Part shown: positions 18,947 through 27,372 of the stretch, in pieces
Position numbering within the stretch: position 1 is the stretch's first letter
How the letters are laid out: every line of letters begins with the position of its first letter
NCBI GenBank assembly: GCA_033765305.1
Contig: JANRID010000011.1
Coordinates: 1-64,000, forward strand
Origin: RDXT01 sp033765305
Lineage (GTDB): Bacteria > Bacteroidota > Bacteroidia > J057
DNA length: 64,000 nt
Reading direction: 5' to 3'
Program-made: the position numbers and the translations under genes
The notes under the pieces: model-generated
Databases searched by the model: none
Seen by the model: the letters and a program-made list of their open reading frames with translations, nothing else
What the model was told of the DNA's origin: nothing

Positions 18947-19012
18947 GGCATGCGGCGGCCGGGCATCCGGCACCGGGAAAATCCTGCTTGGCACCGTATT
19001 CAACCCCTGCAT

Positions 19013-19417
19013 ATGGCTTCGATTTTCACCCGGATTGTACAAGGCGAAATCCCCTGCTACAAGGTAGCGGAAACGGAGGATTTCCTCGCGTTTCTGGACA
19101 TCCGTCCGATGGCCAAGGGCCATACCCTCGCCATTCCCAAACGGGAGGTCGACTATCTCTTCGATCTGCCCGACGACCTGTATGTCGGCCTGCAGGTATT
19201 TGCGCGGGAAGTGGCCCGCGGGCTGCGCAAGGCGGTGCCCTGTCTGCGGATCGGGACGGCCGTCATCGGGCTGGAGGTGCCGCATGCGCACATCCATCTG
19301 ATTCCGCTCAATGCAATTTCAGACCTGAGCTTCAGCAAGCCGCCGCTGCAGATGACGCCGCAGGAGTTCGAAGCGCTGGCGCAGGAGATCCGGGAGGCCA
19401 TTGCATCGGAGGGCTGA
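19013..19417 (+). CDS. HIT family nucleotide-binding hydrolase
   Basis: 134 aa from ATG 19013 (an upstream in-frame start adds a basic, unlikely tail). It begins with ASIFTRIVQGEIPCYKV, the usual opening of Hint/HinT proteins, and carries the histidine triad HAHIHLIPL near residue 91. HIT proteins hydrolyse nucleoside phosphoramidates or dinucleoside polyphosphates in the cytoplasm. It has no functional link to the preceding oxidase genes and is convergent with ruvC two bases away. Confidence 0.9.
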   Translation: MASIFTRIVQGEIPCYKVAETEDFLAFLDIRPMAKGHTLAIPKREVDYLFDLPDDLYVGLQVFAREVARGLRKAVPCLRIGTAVIGLEVPHAHIHLIPLNAISDLSFSKPPLQMTPQEFEALAQEIREAIASEG

Positions 19418-19419
19418 GG

Positions 19420-20007
19420 CTACTCGTCGGATTCGGCCTGATTGCGTGCGACGACCCGGCCGGGGTTGTTGCGGATAAATGCGGCCCAGTCGCCGGATTT
19501 GCCCTGGGCAGCGGGCAGCTCGCCTTGGTAGGCATGGCACACGGCTACGGCGAGGGCATCGGTGGCGTCGAGGTATTTGGGCGTTTCCTCGAATTTCAGC
19601 AGGCGCTGGAGCATGCGGAAAACCTGCTCCTTGCTGGCGTTTCCATTGCCGGTGACCGCGGTTTTGACCTTTCGGGGCGCATATTCGGTGATGCCGAGGC
19701 CGCTGATCATGCCGGCTGCCATGGCGACCCCCTGGGCGCGGCCCAGCTTGAGCATGGACTGGGGGTTTTTGCCGTAAAAAGGCGCCTCGATCGCCATTTC
19801 ATCCGGGCGGAATTCCTCGATGAGTCCGGCAATGCGCTGGTAGATGCGCTTGAGTTTTTCGGGATGGCCGGTTTCGACGCGCCCCAGCTGGATCACACCG
19901 CAGGCGACCAGTTCGAGCCGGCGGCCGCTGCTGCGCACGAGGCCGTATCCGGTGACGGCGGTGCCGGGGTCGATGCCCAGAATCAGGCGGGAGGCAGGCT
20001 GTACCAT
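19420..20007 (-). CDS. ruvC: Holliday junction resolvase RuvC
   Basis: 195 aa. The RNase H-like fold is shown by LILGIDPGTAVTGYG with the first catalytic Asp near residue 13, IEAPFYGKNPQSMLKLGRAQG with the catalytic Glu near 74, and DATDALAVAVCHA near 146 with the last acidic pair. RuvC dimers cut four-way DNA junctions moved by RuvAB, finishing homologous recombination. ruvA and ruvB are not in the window. It reads towards the HIT gene and away from the flippase-like gene. Confidence 0.95.
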   Translation of the reverse strand: MVQPASRLILGIDPGTAVTGYGLVRSSGRRLELVACGVIQLGRVETGHPEKLKRIYQRIAGLIEEFRPDEMAIEAPFYGKNPQSMLKLGRAQGVAMAAGMISGLGITEYAPRKVKTAVTGNGNASKEQVFRMLQRLLKFEETPKYLDATDALAVAVCHAYQGELPAAQGKSGDWAAFIRNNPGRVVARNQAESDE

Positions 20008-20061
20008 GCAGGCAAGGTAGGCAAAATCCGGCTGGAATGTTAGGACGCCGGGCGGCTTCGT

Positions 20062-20091
20062 TTTGGATTGCGGCGCTTGTACGCTAGTTTG
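20062..20091 (+). promoter_or_regulatory. Candidate promoter for the glycan operon
   Basis: TTTG (20062-20065), 18 bases, then CTAGTTTG (20084-20091), a near-match to TAnnTTTG ending five bases before ATG 20097. If used, the mRNA would be leaderless or nearly so. Confidence 0.35.
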
Positions 20092-20096
20092 GCGCG

Positions 20097-21026
20097 ATGA
20101 TCCACAGCATACGACTTGGCGGGCTGCTGCGGCCTGTTCAGCGCCTGATGCCGGCGCTGCAGGTGCTGCTGACAGCAGCTGCGCTGGCCTATATCTGGCT
20201 GGCCCTGCGGCAGTACGGTCCGCAGGTGCAGGCGCTGGCGGCTGCGATGGCAGGGCGGCAATGGCTGCTGCTGGCAGCAGCAGCCGGGCTGATGCCGCTG
20301 AATCTCAGCCTGGAAGCCTGGAAGCTGCGGGTGCTGGGCAGTGCGGCTACCCTGCGTGAAGGCTGGCGGGCGGTGCTGGCAGGGATGTCGCTGGGCATCT
20401 TTACCCCCAACCGGGCCGGCGAATACGCCGGGCGGCTGATGTCGGCGGCGCCGGGCCGCCGGGCCGCCATGCTGGCCCATACCTGGATCGGGCGGATGGC
20501 TCAGATGCTGCCCACGCTGGCGGCCGGCGGGCTTGCCGGGCTGCTGCTGGCGCCGGACTGGCCCTTTCCGCTGCCGGCCGCCGTGCCGGGGCTGGCCATC
20601 GGGCTGGCAGCGGCAGGGGCGTTGCTGCTGGTGTTCGGCTGGAAATATGCGGCCCGCTGGCGCCCGCTGCGCGGCAGCCTGGACGGCGTAAGCGGATTTT
20701 CTGTCCGAATGGTTTTGATATTCAGTGCCTTGCGGTATGCTGTGTTTTCGATCCAGTATTTGCTCATCCTCTATGCCTTGGGGGCCGGGGGCGGAGCGGC
20801 ATTTCTGCTGTCGCTGACGGCGCTGCTTTTCTGGGTCAAATCGCTGATTCCCTTCATGTCGGTAGCGGAGCTGGGCATCCGGGAGTCGGTAGCGCTGTGG
20901 CTGCTGCCGCAGTTCGGCATCGGGCCGGCGGCAGCGCTGGGCAGCGCATTCCTGCTGTATCTGATCAACCTGGTCATTCCGGCGCTGATGGGGCTTCCGG
21001 AGCTGCTGCGGAGGCGGGCATGCTGA
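20097..21026 (+). CDS. Flippase-like / lysylphosphatidylglycerol synthase TM-domain protein
   Basis: 309 aa with about eight hydrophobic helices and no soluble catalytic domain. The NLSLEAWKLRVL segment near residue 63 and SLGIFTPNRAGEYAGR near 99-114 match the membrane domain shared by MprF N-termini and YbhN-like proteins, usually annotated as flippase-like. These are thought to move lipid-linked molecules across the inner membrane; direct evidence is limited. The next gene is a membrane-associated glycosyltransferase overlapping by seven bases, which supports a role with a glycolipid. Confidence 0.7.
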   Translation: MIHSIRLGGLLRPVQRLMPALQVLLTAAALAYIWLALRQYGPQVQALAAAMAGRQWLLLAAAAGLMPLNLSLEAWKLRVLGSAATLREGWRAVLAGMSLGIFTPNRAGEYAGRLMSAAPGRRAAMLAHTWIGRMAQMLPTLAAGGLAGLLLAPDWPFPLPAAVPGLAIGLAAAGALLLVFGWKYAARWRPLRGSLDGVSGFSVRMVLIFSALRYAVFSIQYLLILYALGAGGGAAFLLSLTALLFWVKSLIPFMSVAELGIRESVALWLLPQFGIGPAAALGSAFLLYLINLVIPALMGLPELLRRRAC

Positions 21027-22153
21027 TGGAGCTGACGGCAGCGGTGCTGGCGGCCTGCGTGCTCTACTACGCCGGGTATGTCGTGCTGCGCGCCTGGGGG
21101 TTCGGCAGGCTGGTCTGCCATCCGCCGAGGGAGGTGCTGCTGCCCTCCGTCAGCGTCATCGTGCCGGCCCGCAACGAAGCGGAGCATCTGGCCGCCTGCC
21201 TGCACAGCCTGATGCAGCAATCCTATCCGGCGCATTTGTACGAGGTTCTGGTCGTCAACGACCAGTCCACCGATGCCACGCCGGGCATTGCGCGGGTATT
21301 TTCGGTACGGCATCCGGGACGGATCCGGGTGCTGGATCTTCCTGCCGGGCTGCCGGGGTCCAAGAAAGCGGCAGTCAGTGCGGGGGTATCGCAGGCTGCG
21401 GGGGCGATCATCCTGCAGACCGATGCGGACTGCATCGTGCCGCCGGGCTGGATTGCGTCGATGGCGGCACAGTTTCAGGGCCGGACGGTTCTGGTATCGG
21501 GGCCGGTGCTGGCTGCTGCGGGGCCGCACTGGATGGAGCAGCTGCAGAGCCTGGAGCTGATCGGACTCACGGCGCTGGGCGCAGGCTCCATCGCGCTGGG
21601 GCGCCCCAACCTGTGCAACGGGGCCAATCTGGCCTATCTGAAGTCGGTTTTCGAAGCTGTAGGCGGCTTCGAGGGGGTAGACCATTTTGCCTCCGGCGAC
21701 GACGAGCTGCTGCTGCAGAAGATTGTGCGCAGCCAGGCCGGGGCGGTCCGGTTTGCCCGCTGCCGGAGCGCCATTGTGCAGACCGCGGTGCAGCCGGGCT
21801 GGAAGCAGCTCAAAGCGCAGCGTATCCGCTGGGTCAGCAAGGCGCGGCATTACCTGCAGCGGGGGGTCAACCTGACCCAGGCGGTTTCGTACCTGGCTTT
21901 CTGGGCGTTTCCGGTGCTGGCGATCTTCAGCCTTGCCGACGCCCGGTACGGGGTGCTGCTGGCGGAGCTGCTGCTGCTGAAAGCCGCCGCCGATCTGCCG
22001 CTGATGTACCGGTCTGCGGCATTTTTTCATAAATTGCCCCTGCTCCGGATGCTGCCGCTGCTCGAACTCGTGTATATTCCGTATGTGATCTGGGTGGGAC
22101 TGGCGGGCAATCTGGCGCGGAGCTATGACTGGAAAGGGAGGATGGTGCAATGA
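21020..22153 (+). CDS. Family 2 glycosyltransferase with membrane helices
   Basis: 377 aa from ATG 21020. After one N-terminal helix, the GT-A domain shows PSVSVIVPARNEAEHL, the NDQSTD segment, a TDADC (DxD) motif near residue 134 and QRIRW near 267, the pattern of processive or polyprenyl-type GT2 enzymes. Two to three C-terminal helices anchor it. It probably transfers a sugar to a lipid or glycan at the inner face of the membrane. Overlap with the genes on both sides (ATGCTGA upstream, ATGA downstream) indicates one coupled operon. Confidence 0.85.
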   Translation: MLMELTAAVLAACVLYYAGYVVLRAWGFGRLVCHPPREVLLPSVSVIVPARNEAEHLAACLHSLMQQSYPAHLYEVLVVNDQSTDATPGIARVFSVRHPGRIRVLDLPAGLPGSKKAAVSAGVSQAAGAIILQTDADCIVPPGWIASMAAQFQGRTVLVSGPVLAAAGPHWMEQLQSLELIGLTALGAGSIALGRPNLCNGANLAYLKSVFEAVGGFEGVDHFASGDDELLLQKIVRSQAGAVRFARCRSAIVQTAVQPGWKQLKAQRIRWVSKARHYLQRGVNLTQAVSYLAFWAFPVLAIFSLADARYGVLLAELLLLKAAADLPLMYRSAAFFHKLPLLRMLPLLELVYIPYVIWVGLAGNLARSYDWKGRMVQ

Positions 22154-22425
22154 ATGATTCCGAACTCAACGATGTGCAGTTCCGCATCCTGGATGCGGTA
22201 TACTTTGTGGAGCCCTTCGAGCGGATCGCGGAAGAGGCCGGGGCGCCCCTGCCGGTGATGGTGGATGAGATGCGCTACCTGATCGACCGGGGCTGGATTC
22301 AGGTGATGCAGTTCGATCCGGAGCGCAATGACTATGTGCGGACGGGCATTTTCGATACGGATCATCTGGAGCAGTACCATTTTCTGGCTACGAAGGCAGG
22401 CCTGCTGAAACACAACGGCGGCTGA
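22150..22425 (+). CDS. Conserved small acidic protein, possibly winged-helix-like
   Basis: 91 aa, no signal peptide or membrane helix. The sequence opens with LNDVQFRILDAVYFVEPFE and continues with an MVDEMRYLIDRGWIQV segment and a final FLATKAGLLKHN, a helical pattern with a possible turn-wing end that resembles small winged-helix proteins. No motif assigns a function. The start overlaps the glycosyltransferase stop by four bases, so its product is made together with that enzyme. It could be a DNA-binding or protein-binding adaptor; I do not recognise the family by name. Confidence 0.65.
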   Translation: MNDSELNDVQFRILDAVYFVEPFERIAEEAGAPLPVMVDEMRYLIDRGWIQVMQFDPERNDYVRTGIFDTDHLEQYHFLATKAGLLKHNGG

Positions 22426-22454
22426 GCGGCCTGCGCCGCGCGTGAACCTGAGCG

Positions 22455-23567
22455 ATGAGCGATACCCAGACCCAAGGAGCGACGGCCTGGCGCCGGTTCC
22501 GCCGAAATCCGGCGGCACTGGCGGGTTTGGGGTTTGTGGTGCTGTGCACCTGGGCGGCAGTGTTCGGCTATGTGCTGGTGCCGGACGGGAGCCGCCATGC
22601 CAACCTGCAGGTGCTGGAGCTGGCCAAGCAGGAACCGGGGGCCCGGGGGGTTCTGCTGATGGTTCCGCTGCCGGGCGTGCCGGCGGTGCCGTGGTATGCG
22701 CGCTGGCTGCTGGGGGATGCGCAGCGGCATCAGCCGCTGCCGCTGGCGGGTGCTGCGGACCTGGCAGCCGATGCCGGGCAGGTATATTTCACGACGCTTT
22801 CGGGGCTGCGCGACAGCCTGCCGCTGTCAGATTTCGGCTATGAAGCCGGCGCTGCGCCGGCGGTGCAGGACTTTCGGGCTGCGCATGTGCGGGAGATGCG
22901 GTACTGGCTGGGCACCGACCTGTACGGGCGGGATTTGCTGAGCCGCATTGTGCTGGGGGCGCGGGTGTCGCTGGCTACCGGCCTGCTGTCGGTGCTCATC
23001 AGCCTGCTGCTGGGCATTGTACTGGGCGGCATTGCCGGCTATGCCGGCGGGCGGACCGATGCGCTGATTGTGTGGCTGATCTCCGTGATGTGGTCCATTC
23101 CCACGCTGCTGCTGGCCCTGGCACTGAGCTTTGTGCTGGGCAAAGGATTTTGGCAGCTTTTCGTAGCCATCGGCGTATCGATGTGGGTGGAGCCTGCGCG
23201 GCTGGTACGCGGCCAGATGCTTGCTGCGCGGGAGCTGCTCTATGTGGAAGCGGGCCGGGCGCTGGGATTTCCGGATGCGCGGCTGCTCTTCCGGCATATG
23301 CTGCCCAATCTGATCAATCCGGTGATTATCACGGCAGTAGCCAATTTTGGCACAGCGGTGCTGATCGAGTCCGGGCTGAGCTTTCTGGGGATCGGGGTGG
23401 AGCCGCCGGCGCCTTCCTGGGGCCGGATGGTGTACGAGGGGTATACCTACATCGTCTTCGAGCACGCCCGTGCGCTGGCCTTTTTTCCGGGGCTGGCTTT
23501 GCTGTTGCTGATCGTTTCTATTAACTTGGTCGGGATCGGCCTGCGTGATGCATTTGATGTGAGATAA
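22455..23567 (+). CDS. ABC transporter permease, OppC/DppC type
   Basis: 370 aa. An N-terminal helix is followed by a long periplasmic insert (about residues 45-150), then five helices with the binding-protein-dependent transport domain. The ATPase-contact loop reads EAGRALGFPDARLLFRHMLPN near residues 265-285, the OppC form of the EAA motif. It would carry peptides or similar solutes with an OppB partner, OppD/F ATPases and a lipoprotein receptor, none of which is nearby. The last base of its stop is the first of the next gene's ATG. Confidence 0.85.
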   Translation: MSDTQTQGATAWRRFRRNPAALAGLGFVVLCTWAAVFGYVLVPDGSRHANLQVLELAKQEPGARGVLLMVPLPGVPAVPWYARWLLGDAQRHQPLPLAGAADLAADAGQVYFTTLSGLRDSLPLSDFGYEAGAAPAVQDFRAAHVREMRYWLGTDLYGRDLLSRIVLGARVSLATGLLSVLISLLLGIVLGGIAGYAGGRTDALIVWLISVMWSIPTLLLALALSFVLGKGFWQLFVAIGVSMWVEPARLVRGQMLAARELLYVEAGRALGFPDARLLFRHMLPNLINPVIITAVANFGTAVLIESGLSFLGIGVEPPAPSWGRMVYEGYTYIVFEHARALAFFPGLALLLLIVSINLVGIGLRDAFDVR

Positions 23568-24796
23568 TGGGCAACGCCTACCAGACGAACGACCCGCAGA
23601 AACTCCTGGAACTGAAGCGACTCGAAGCCGACGCGCTCCTCGATGTCGTGCGGACGATCAACCAGTCCGAGCTGAATATCCGCCAGCTCTGCCTGATTGC
23701 GCGCAATGTGCTGCGTGCCCAGATCGGGATCCGCCGGCTGGCCTTTTTCTTCGAATCGGAGGACATGTGGAAAGAGGGAATCCGGGTAGGGTTTCCGGTA
23801 TTTACGGAGGATGTATTTGCGGAGATCATCGAAATCCGCCAGACTACGCCGGTGGATGCGGCGCGTCATCCGGGCCTGCAGGCCATCGGGGCCGAGTTTG
23901 TCATCCCGATCACCAACCGGGGGCTGGTAGCGGCCTTTTTTGTGCTGGCAGAATTCGCCGATTCGGAGATCGAGCGGCAGAACGACCTGATCTTCATCGA
24001 GACCCTGGGCCATATTCTGGTGGTAGCCATTTTCAACCGCCAGCTCATCCGGGAGAAAGTGGAGCAGGAGTTTCTGAAAAAAGAGCTCGAGGTAGCCGAG
24101 ACCATCCAGAAGCAGCTGCTGATTTCCGATTTCAGCCGGTTCAAAGAGCTGGATATTTACGGCATCAACCTGGCGCATCACCGGATCGGCGGGGATTTTT
24201 TCGATGTCATCAAGAAAGAGAGCGGCTCGACGTTTCTGTGCATTGCCGACGTATCGGGCAAGGGCATTGGCGCCGCGCTGCTGATGTCCAACCTGCAGGC
24301 CAACCTGCGCTCGCTCTGTGCGCAGTACCATGAGCTGCCGGTCATTATCCGGGAGCTGAACAGCCTGCTGTTTCATATTACGACAGGGGAAAAATTCGTG
24401 ACGCTTTTTCTGGCGCGGGTGGACCACGCGCAGCGCACGCTGGCGTATGTCAACGCGGGGCACAACTATCCGCTGATGCTCTCGCAGGGCGAGGCGATCC
24501 GGCTCAGCACCGGCTGCATGCTGCTGGGCATTGTGCCCAATCTGCCGGTGCAGGAGGCGACGCTGAGCTACAATCCAGGCGATGTGCTCTTTATGTTCAC
24601 AGACGGCGTGGTGGAGCAGACCAACCGGGAGGATGAAATGTACGGCAGCGAGCGGCTGGCGTCCGAGCTGTTTCAGTCTTCGGACTGCAGCTCGCGTGAA
24701 ATCGTGGAGCGGGTGCGGCGCTCGCTGGAGCTTTTTGCCGACCAGAGCCACCCATCGGACGATATCACCATGCTAAGTGTAAAATTTTACCCCTAA
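23567..24796 (+). CDS. GAF-like sensor plus SpoIIE/PP2C serine phosphatase
   Basis: 409 aa. Residues about 15-165 form a GAF-like sensor region; a short coiled linker (EKVEQEFLKKELEVAE) leads to the phosphatase. Catalytic motifs are GGDFFDV near 209, ADVSGKGIGAALLMS near 226, GHNYPLML near 300, DGVVEQTN near 346 and DDITMLSVKF at the end. Such RsbU-like enzymes dephosphorylate anti-sigma-factor antagonists in response to small ligands. No STAS or HATPase partner is next to it. It is translationally coupled to the OppC-type permease. The window's first gene fragment is of the same type. Confidence 0.85.
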   Translation: MGNAYQTNDPQKLLELKRLEADALLDVVRTINQSELNIRQLCLIARNVLRAQIGIRRLAFFFESEDMWKEGIRVGFPVFTEDVFAEIIEIRQTTPVDAARHPGLQAIGAEFVIPITNRGLVAAFFVLAEFADSEIERQNDLIFIETLGHILVVAIFNRQLIREKVEQEFLKKELEVAETIQKQLLISDFSRFKELDIYGINLAHHRIGGDFFDVIKKESGSTFLCIADVSGKGIGAALLMSNLQANLRSLCAQYHELPVIIRELNSLLFHITTGEKFVTLFLARVDHAQRTLAYVNAGHNYPLMLSQGEAIRLSTGCMLLGIVPNLPVQEATLSYNPGDVLFMFTDGVVEQTNREDEMYGSERLASELFQSSDCSSREIVERVRRSLELFADQSHPSDDITMLSVKFYP

Positions 24797-24867
24797 ATGG
24801 AAATTTTTGTATGCCGCAAAGGCCGAACTTCACGTCAGATTTTACACGGATCTTTTAATGGTTTCTT

Positions 24868-26262
24868 ATGAAGGTGTTTAACGGATCGCTGACCGGCGAA
24901 CTGACAGGGTCAGCTCGCGAACTGGCCGGACGGATCGAGTCCCGGGACGCAGTGATCGGCGTAGTCGGGCTGGGCTATGTGGGCCTGCCGATCGCGCTGG
25001 AGTTTGCCAAGCAAGGATTCAGGACCATCGGGGTGGATGTATCCCGCTCCAAGGTAGAGCGCCTGAACCGCGGCGAAAACTTTATCGAGGATCTCGACGA
25101 CGCCGAAATTGCGGAAGCGGTCGAAAAAGGATTTCTGCGCGCCTCAGCCACCTACGACGCGCTGCGCGAGGCGGATGTGATCTACATCGCAGTTCCCACC
25201 CCCTTCAATGCCAATAAGGATCCCGACCTGGCGTATATCATTCAGGCTGGCCAGGGCATCGCGACCATTCTCTCGGAGGGCAAACTGATCATCCTGAAGA
25301 GCACCACCTTCCCCGGCACCACGGAGCAGTATCTGATTCCGGAGCTGAACGCCAGCGGCCTGACGGCAGGGGCGGATTACTTCATCGCTTTCAGCCCCGA
25401 GCGCGTGGATCCGGGCAACAAGGTATTCCATACCCGCAATACCCCGATTGTGACCGGCGGCCTCAACCGCGCCAGTACCATCGTTGCGGCATATGTCAAT
25501 TCCCAGATCATCGACACGGTCTATATGGTGGACAATCCCCGTGTTGCAGAGCTGGAAAAATTGTTTGAAAACATCTTCCGCAGCGTGAACATCGCGCTGG
25601 TGAACGAGCTGGCGCTGCTGTGCGAGCGCATGGGCGGCATCGACGTATGGGAGGTCATCGAGGCCGCAGGCACCAAGCCGTTCGGCTACATGAAATTCAC
25701 CCCGGGGCCTGGGGTAGGGGGGCACTGCATTCCCATCGACCCGTATTATCTCTCCTGGCTGGCCCGTGAATACGACTTCGAGACGCGCTTCATCACCCTG
25801 GCTGCCAATGTCAACGAGGGCATGCCCTACCACGTGTGCAACCATGTGATCCGCGAGATCGCCCGGCAGCCGATCACCCTCGACGATGCGCGGGTGCTGA
25901 TTCTGGGGGCTTCGTTCAAGAAGAATGTGAAAGACCTGCGCCATTCGCCTTCGGAGTTCATCATGCTGCGGCTGATGGAAAGCGGGGTGCAGCATATCGA
26001 CTACAGCGATCCCTGGGCACCTGAGTATCAGGTAGCTGGCCGTACCTACTATTCGGTGGACCTGAGTCCTGACATGCTGGCCGACTACCACGTGGTGGTC
26101 ATGGTGACGGATCACGACGACTTCGATATCGGGATGGTCGTGAAGCATGCACGCGCCATCGTAGATACGCGCAACATGACCCGCGACTACCGCGACGGGC
26201 GCGACCACATCACGGTGATCGGCGTATCGGAGCCGCGCGCCCGCTACGCGCTGGAGCACTGA
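24868..26262 (+). CDS. UDP-N-acetylglucosamine/UDP-sugar 6-dehydrogenase (WbpA-like)
   Basis: 464 aa. The NAD-binding motif GLGYVGLP sits at residues 34-41, the central VPTPF and STTFPGTTE motifs are present, and the catalytic cysteine lies in GGHCIPIDPYYL near 288. The SPERVDPGN stretch and overall length fit UDP-HexNAc dehydrogenases (WbpA/WbpO group) better than UDP-glucose dehydrogenase. It makes a UDP-uronic acid for surface polysaccharide or lipid-linked glycans. A strong hairpin follows the stop. The four-gene glycan operon upstream may use related substrates. Confidence 0.85.
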   Translation: MKVFNGSLTGELTGSARELAGRIESRDAVIGVVGLGYVGLPIALEFAKQGFRTIGVDVSRSKVERLNRGENFIEDLDDAEIAEAVEKGFLRASATYDALREADVIYIAVPTPFNANKDPDLAYIIQAGQGIATILSEGKLIILKSTTFPGTTEQYLIPELNASGLTAGADYFIAFSPERVDPGNKVFHTRNTPIVTGGLNRASTIVAAYVNSQIIDTVYMVDNPRVAELEKLFENIFRSVNIALVNELALLCERMGGIDVWEVIEAAGTKPFGYMKFTPGPGVGGHCIPIDPYYLSWLAREYDFETRFITLAANVNEGMPYHVCNHVIREIARQPITLDDARVLILGASFKKNVKDLRHSPSEFIMLRLMESGVQHIDYSDPWAPEYQVAGRTYYSVDLSPDMLADYHVVVMVTDHDDFDIGMVVKHARAIVDTRNMTRDYRDGRDHITVIGVSEPRARYALEH

Positions 26263-26283
26263 GCAGGCGACACACGCATCTGG

Positions 26284-26315
26284 CAGGCCGTCTTCGGGAT
26301 TCCGGAGGCGGCCTG
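26284..26315 (+). terminator. Hairpin after the UDP-sugar dehydrogenase
   Basis: A 14-pair stem (26284-26297 with 26302-26315, including two G-U pairs) closes a four-base GATT loop 21 bases after the stop codon. There is no T tract, so termination efficiency is uncertain. Confidence 0.5.
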
Positions 26316-26362
26316 TGCTGGATATGGGCAGAAGGCGTATCTTCGGCCCATACCGTAGCTGC

Positions 26363-27307
26363 ATGAAATCGTACCGTTTCACACTGGCTGTTCTGCTGGC
26401 AGTTGCCCTGGCGATGGCGGCCCCGGAGTGGTTCAGGGAAATCGGCGGATTTCCGCTGCGGAAGCTGATCGTGCCGCTGCTCCAGGTAATCATGCTGGGC
26501 ATGGGCGTCACGATGAGCTGGCAGGACTTCTCCGGCGTACTGCGCATGCCGAAGGCGGTCGGGATCGGGCTGGTCTGCCAGTTTACCATCATGCCGCTGG
26601 GCGGTGCGGCGCTGGCCTACGGATTCGGCTTTCCGCCGGAAATTGCAGCGGGCATCATCCTGGTCGGCTGCTCGCCGAGCGGTCTGGCGTCCAATGTGAT
26701 GGCATATATTGCCGGGGCACATGTAGCGCTTTCGATCACGATCACAGCCTTTGCCACGCTGCTGGCGCCGCTGCTCACCCCGCTGCTGATGCAGCTGCTG
26801 GCCGGGCAGCTGATCGGGATCAGCGTGCCGGCCATGATGCTGGATATTTTCCAGATGATCATTCTGCCCATCGCGCTGGGCCTGCTGATTCATCATACGC
26901 TGCCGGGGCTGGTGCGGCGTGTCGGCGCCCTGCTGCCGGCGGTATCAATGGCGGGCATTGCCCTGATCATCGCGATTATTACGGCATCGGGCCGGGAGGC
27001 GATGCTCCGGATCGGCCCCTTGCTGCTGCTGGCGGTGGTGCTGCACAATGTGCTGGGCTATCTGCTGGGGTACGGGAGCGCCCGGCTGCTGGGCATGGCC
27101 GAACGGGATGCCCGTACGGTTGCGATCGAAGTAGGCCTGCAGAATGCGGGGCTTGCTTCCGGGCTGGCGGTGCAGATGGGCAAAGAGGCGACGGTAGGGC
27201 TTGCCGCGGCCTTGTTCGGGCCGGTGATGAACACCACCGGGTCGCTGCTGGCCAGCTGGTGGGGGCGGCGGGCGCCGCAGGCATCTGAATCAGCGCCTGC
27301 CGGCTGA
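26363..27307 (+). CDS. Bile acid:sodium symporter (BASS) family transporter
   Basis: 314 aa from ATG 26363, with nine to ten hydrophobic helices. Family features include GMGVTMSWQDF near residue 49, the SPSGLASNVMAYIAGA crossover near 110, and the EVGLQNAGLA crossover near 256 that forms the sodium-binding site. BASS proteins import organic acids, such as bile salts, pyruvate or pantothenate, with Na+. Substrate cannot be told from the sequence. TATCTTCG at 26338-26345 is a weak -7 box candidate. Confidence 0.87.
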   Translation: MKSYRFTLAVLLAVALAMAAPEWFREIGGFPLRKLIVPLLQVIMLGMGVTMSWQDFSGVLRMPKAVGIGLVCQFTIMPLGGAALAYGFGFPPEIAAGIILVGCSPSGLASNVMAYIAGAHVALSITITAFATLLAPLLTPLLMQLLAGQLIGISVPAMMLDIFQMIILPIALGLLIHHTLPGLVRRVGALLPAVSMAGIALIIAIITASGREAMLRIGPLLLLAVVLHNVLGYLLGYGSARLLGMAERDARTVAIEVGLQNAGLASGLAVQMGKEATVGLAAALFGPVMNTTGSLLASWWGRRAPQASESAPAG

Positions 27308-27372
27308 CAAACCCGGAGCGCATCTGCGCGGTTGTTGGATATTTGAATTTCTGCTGTTAACCGACTGCTTCG

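Noticed and set aside
20097..26262. A complete capsule or O-antigen locus.
   Set aside because: Only a flippase-like protein, one GT2 and one UDP-sugar dehydrogenase are present; no polymerase, chain-length regulator or ABC exporter is nearby.
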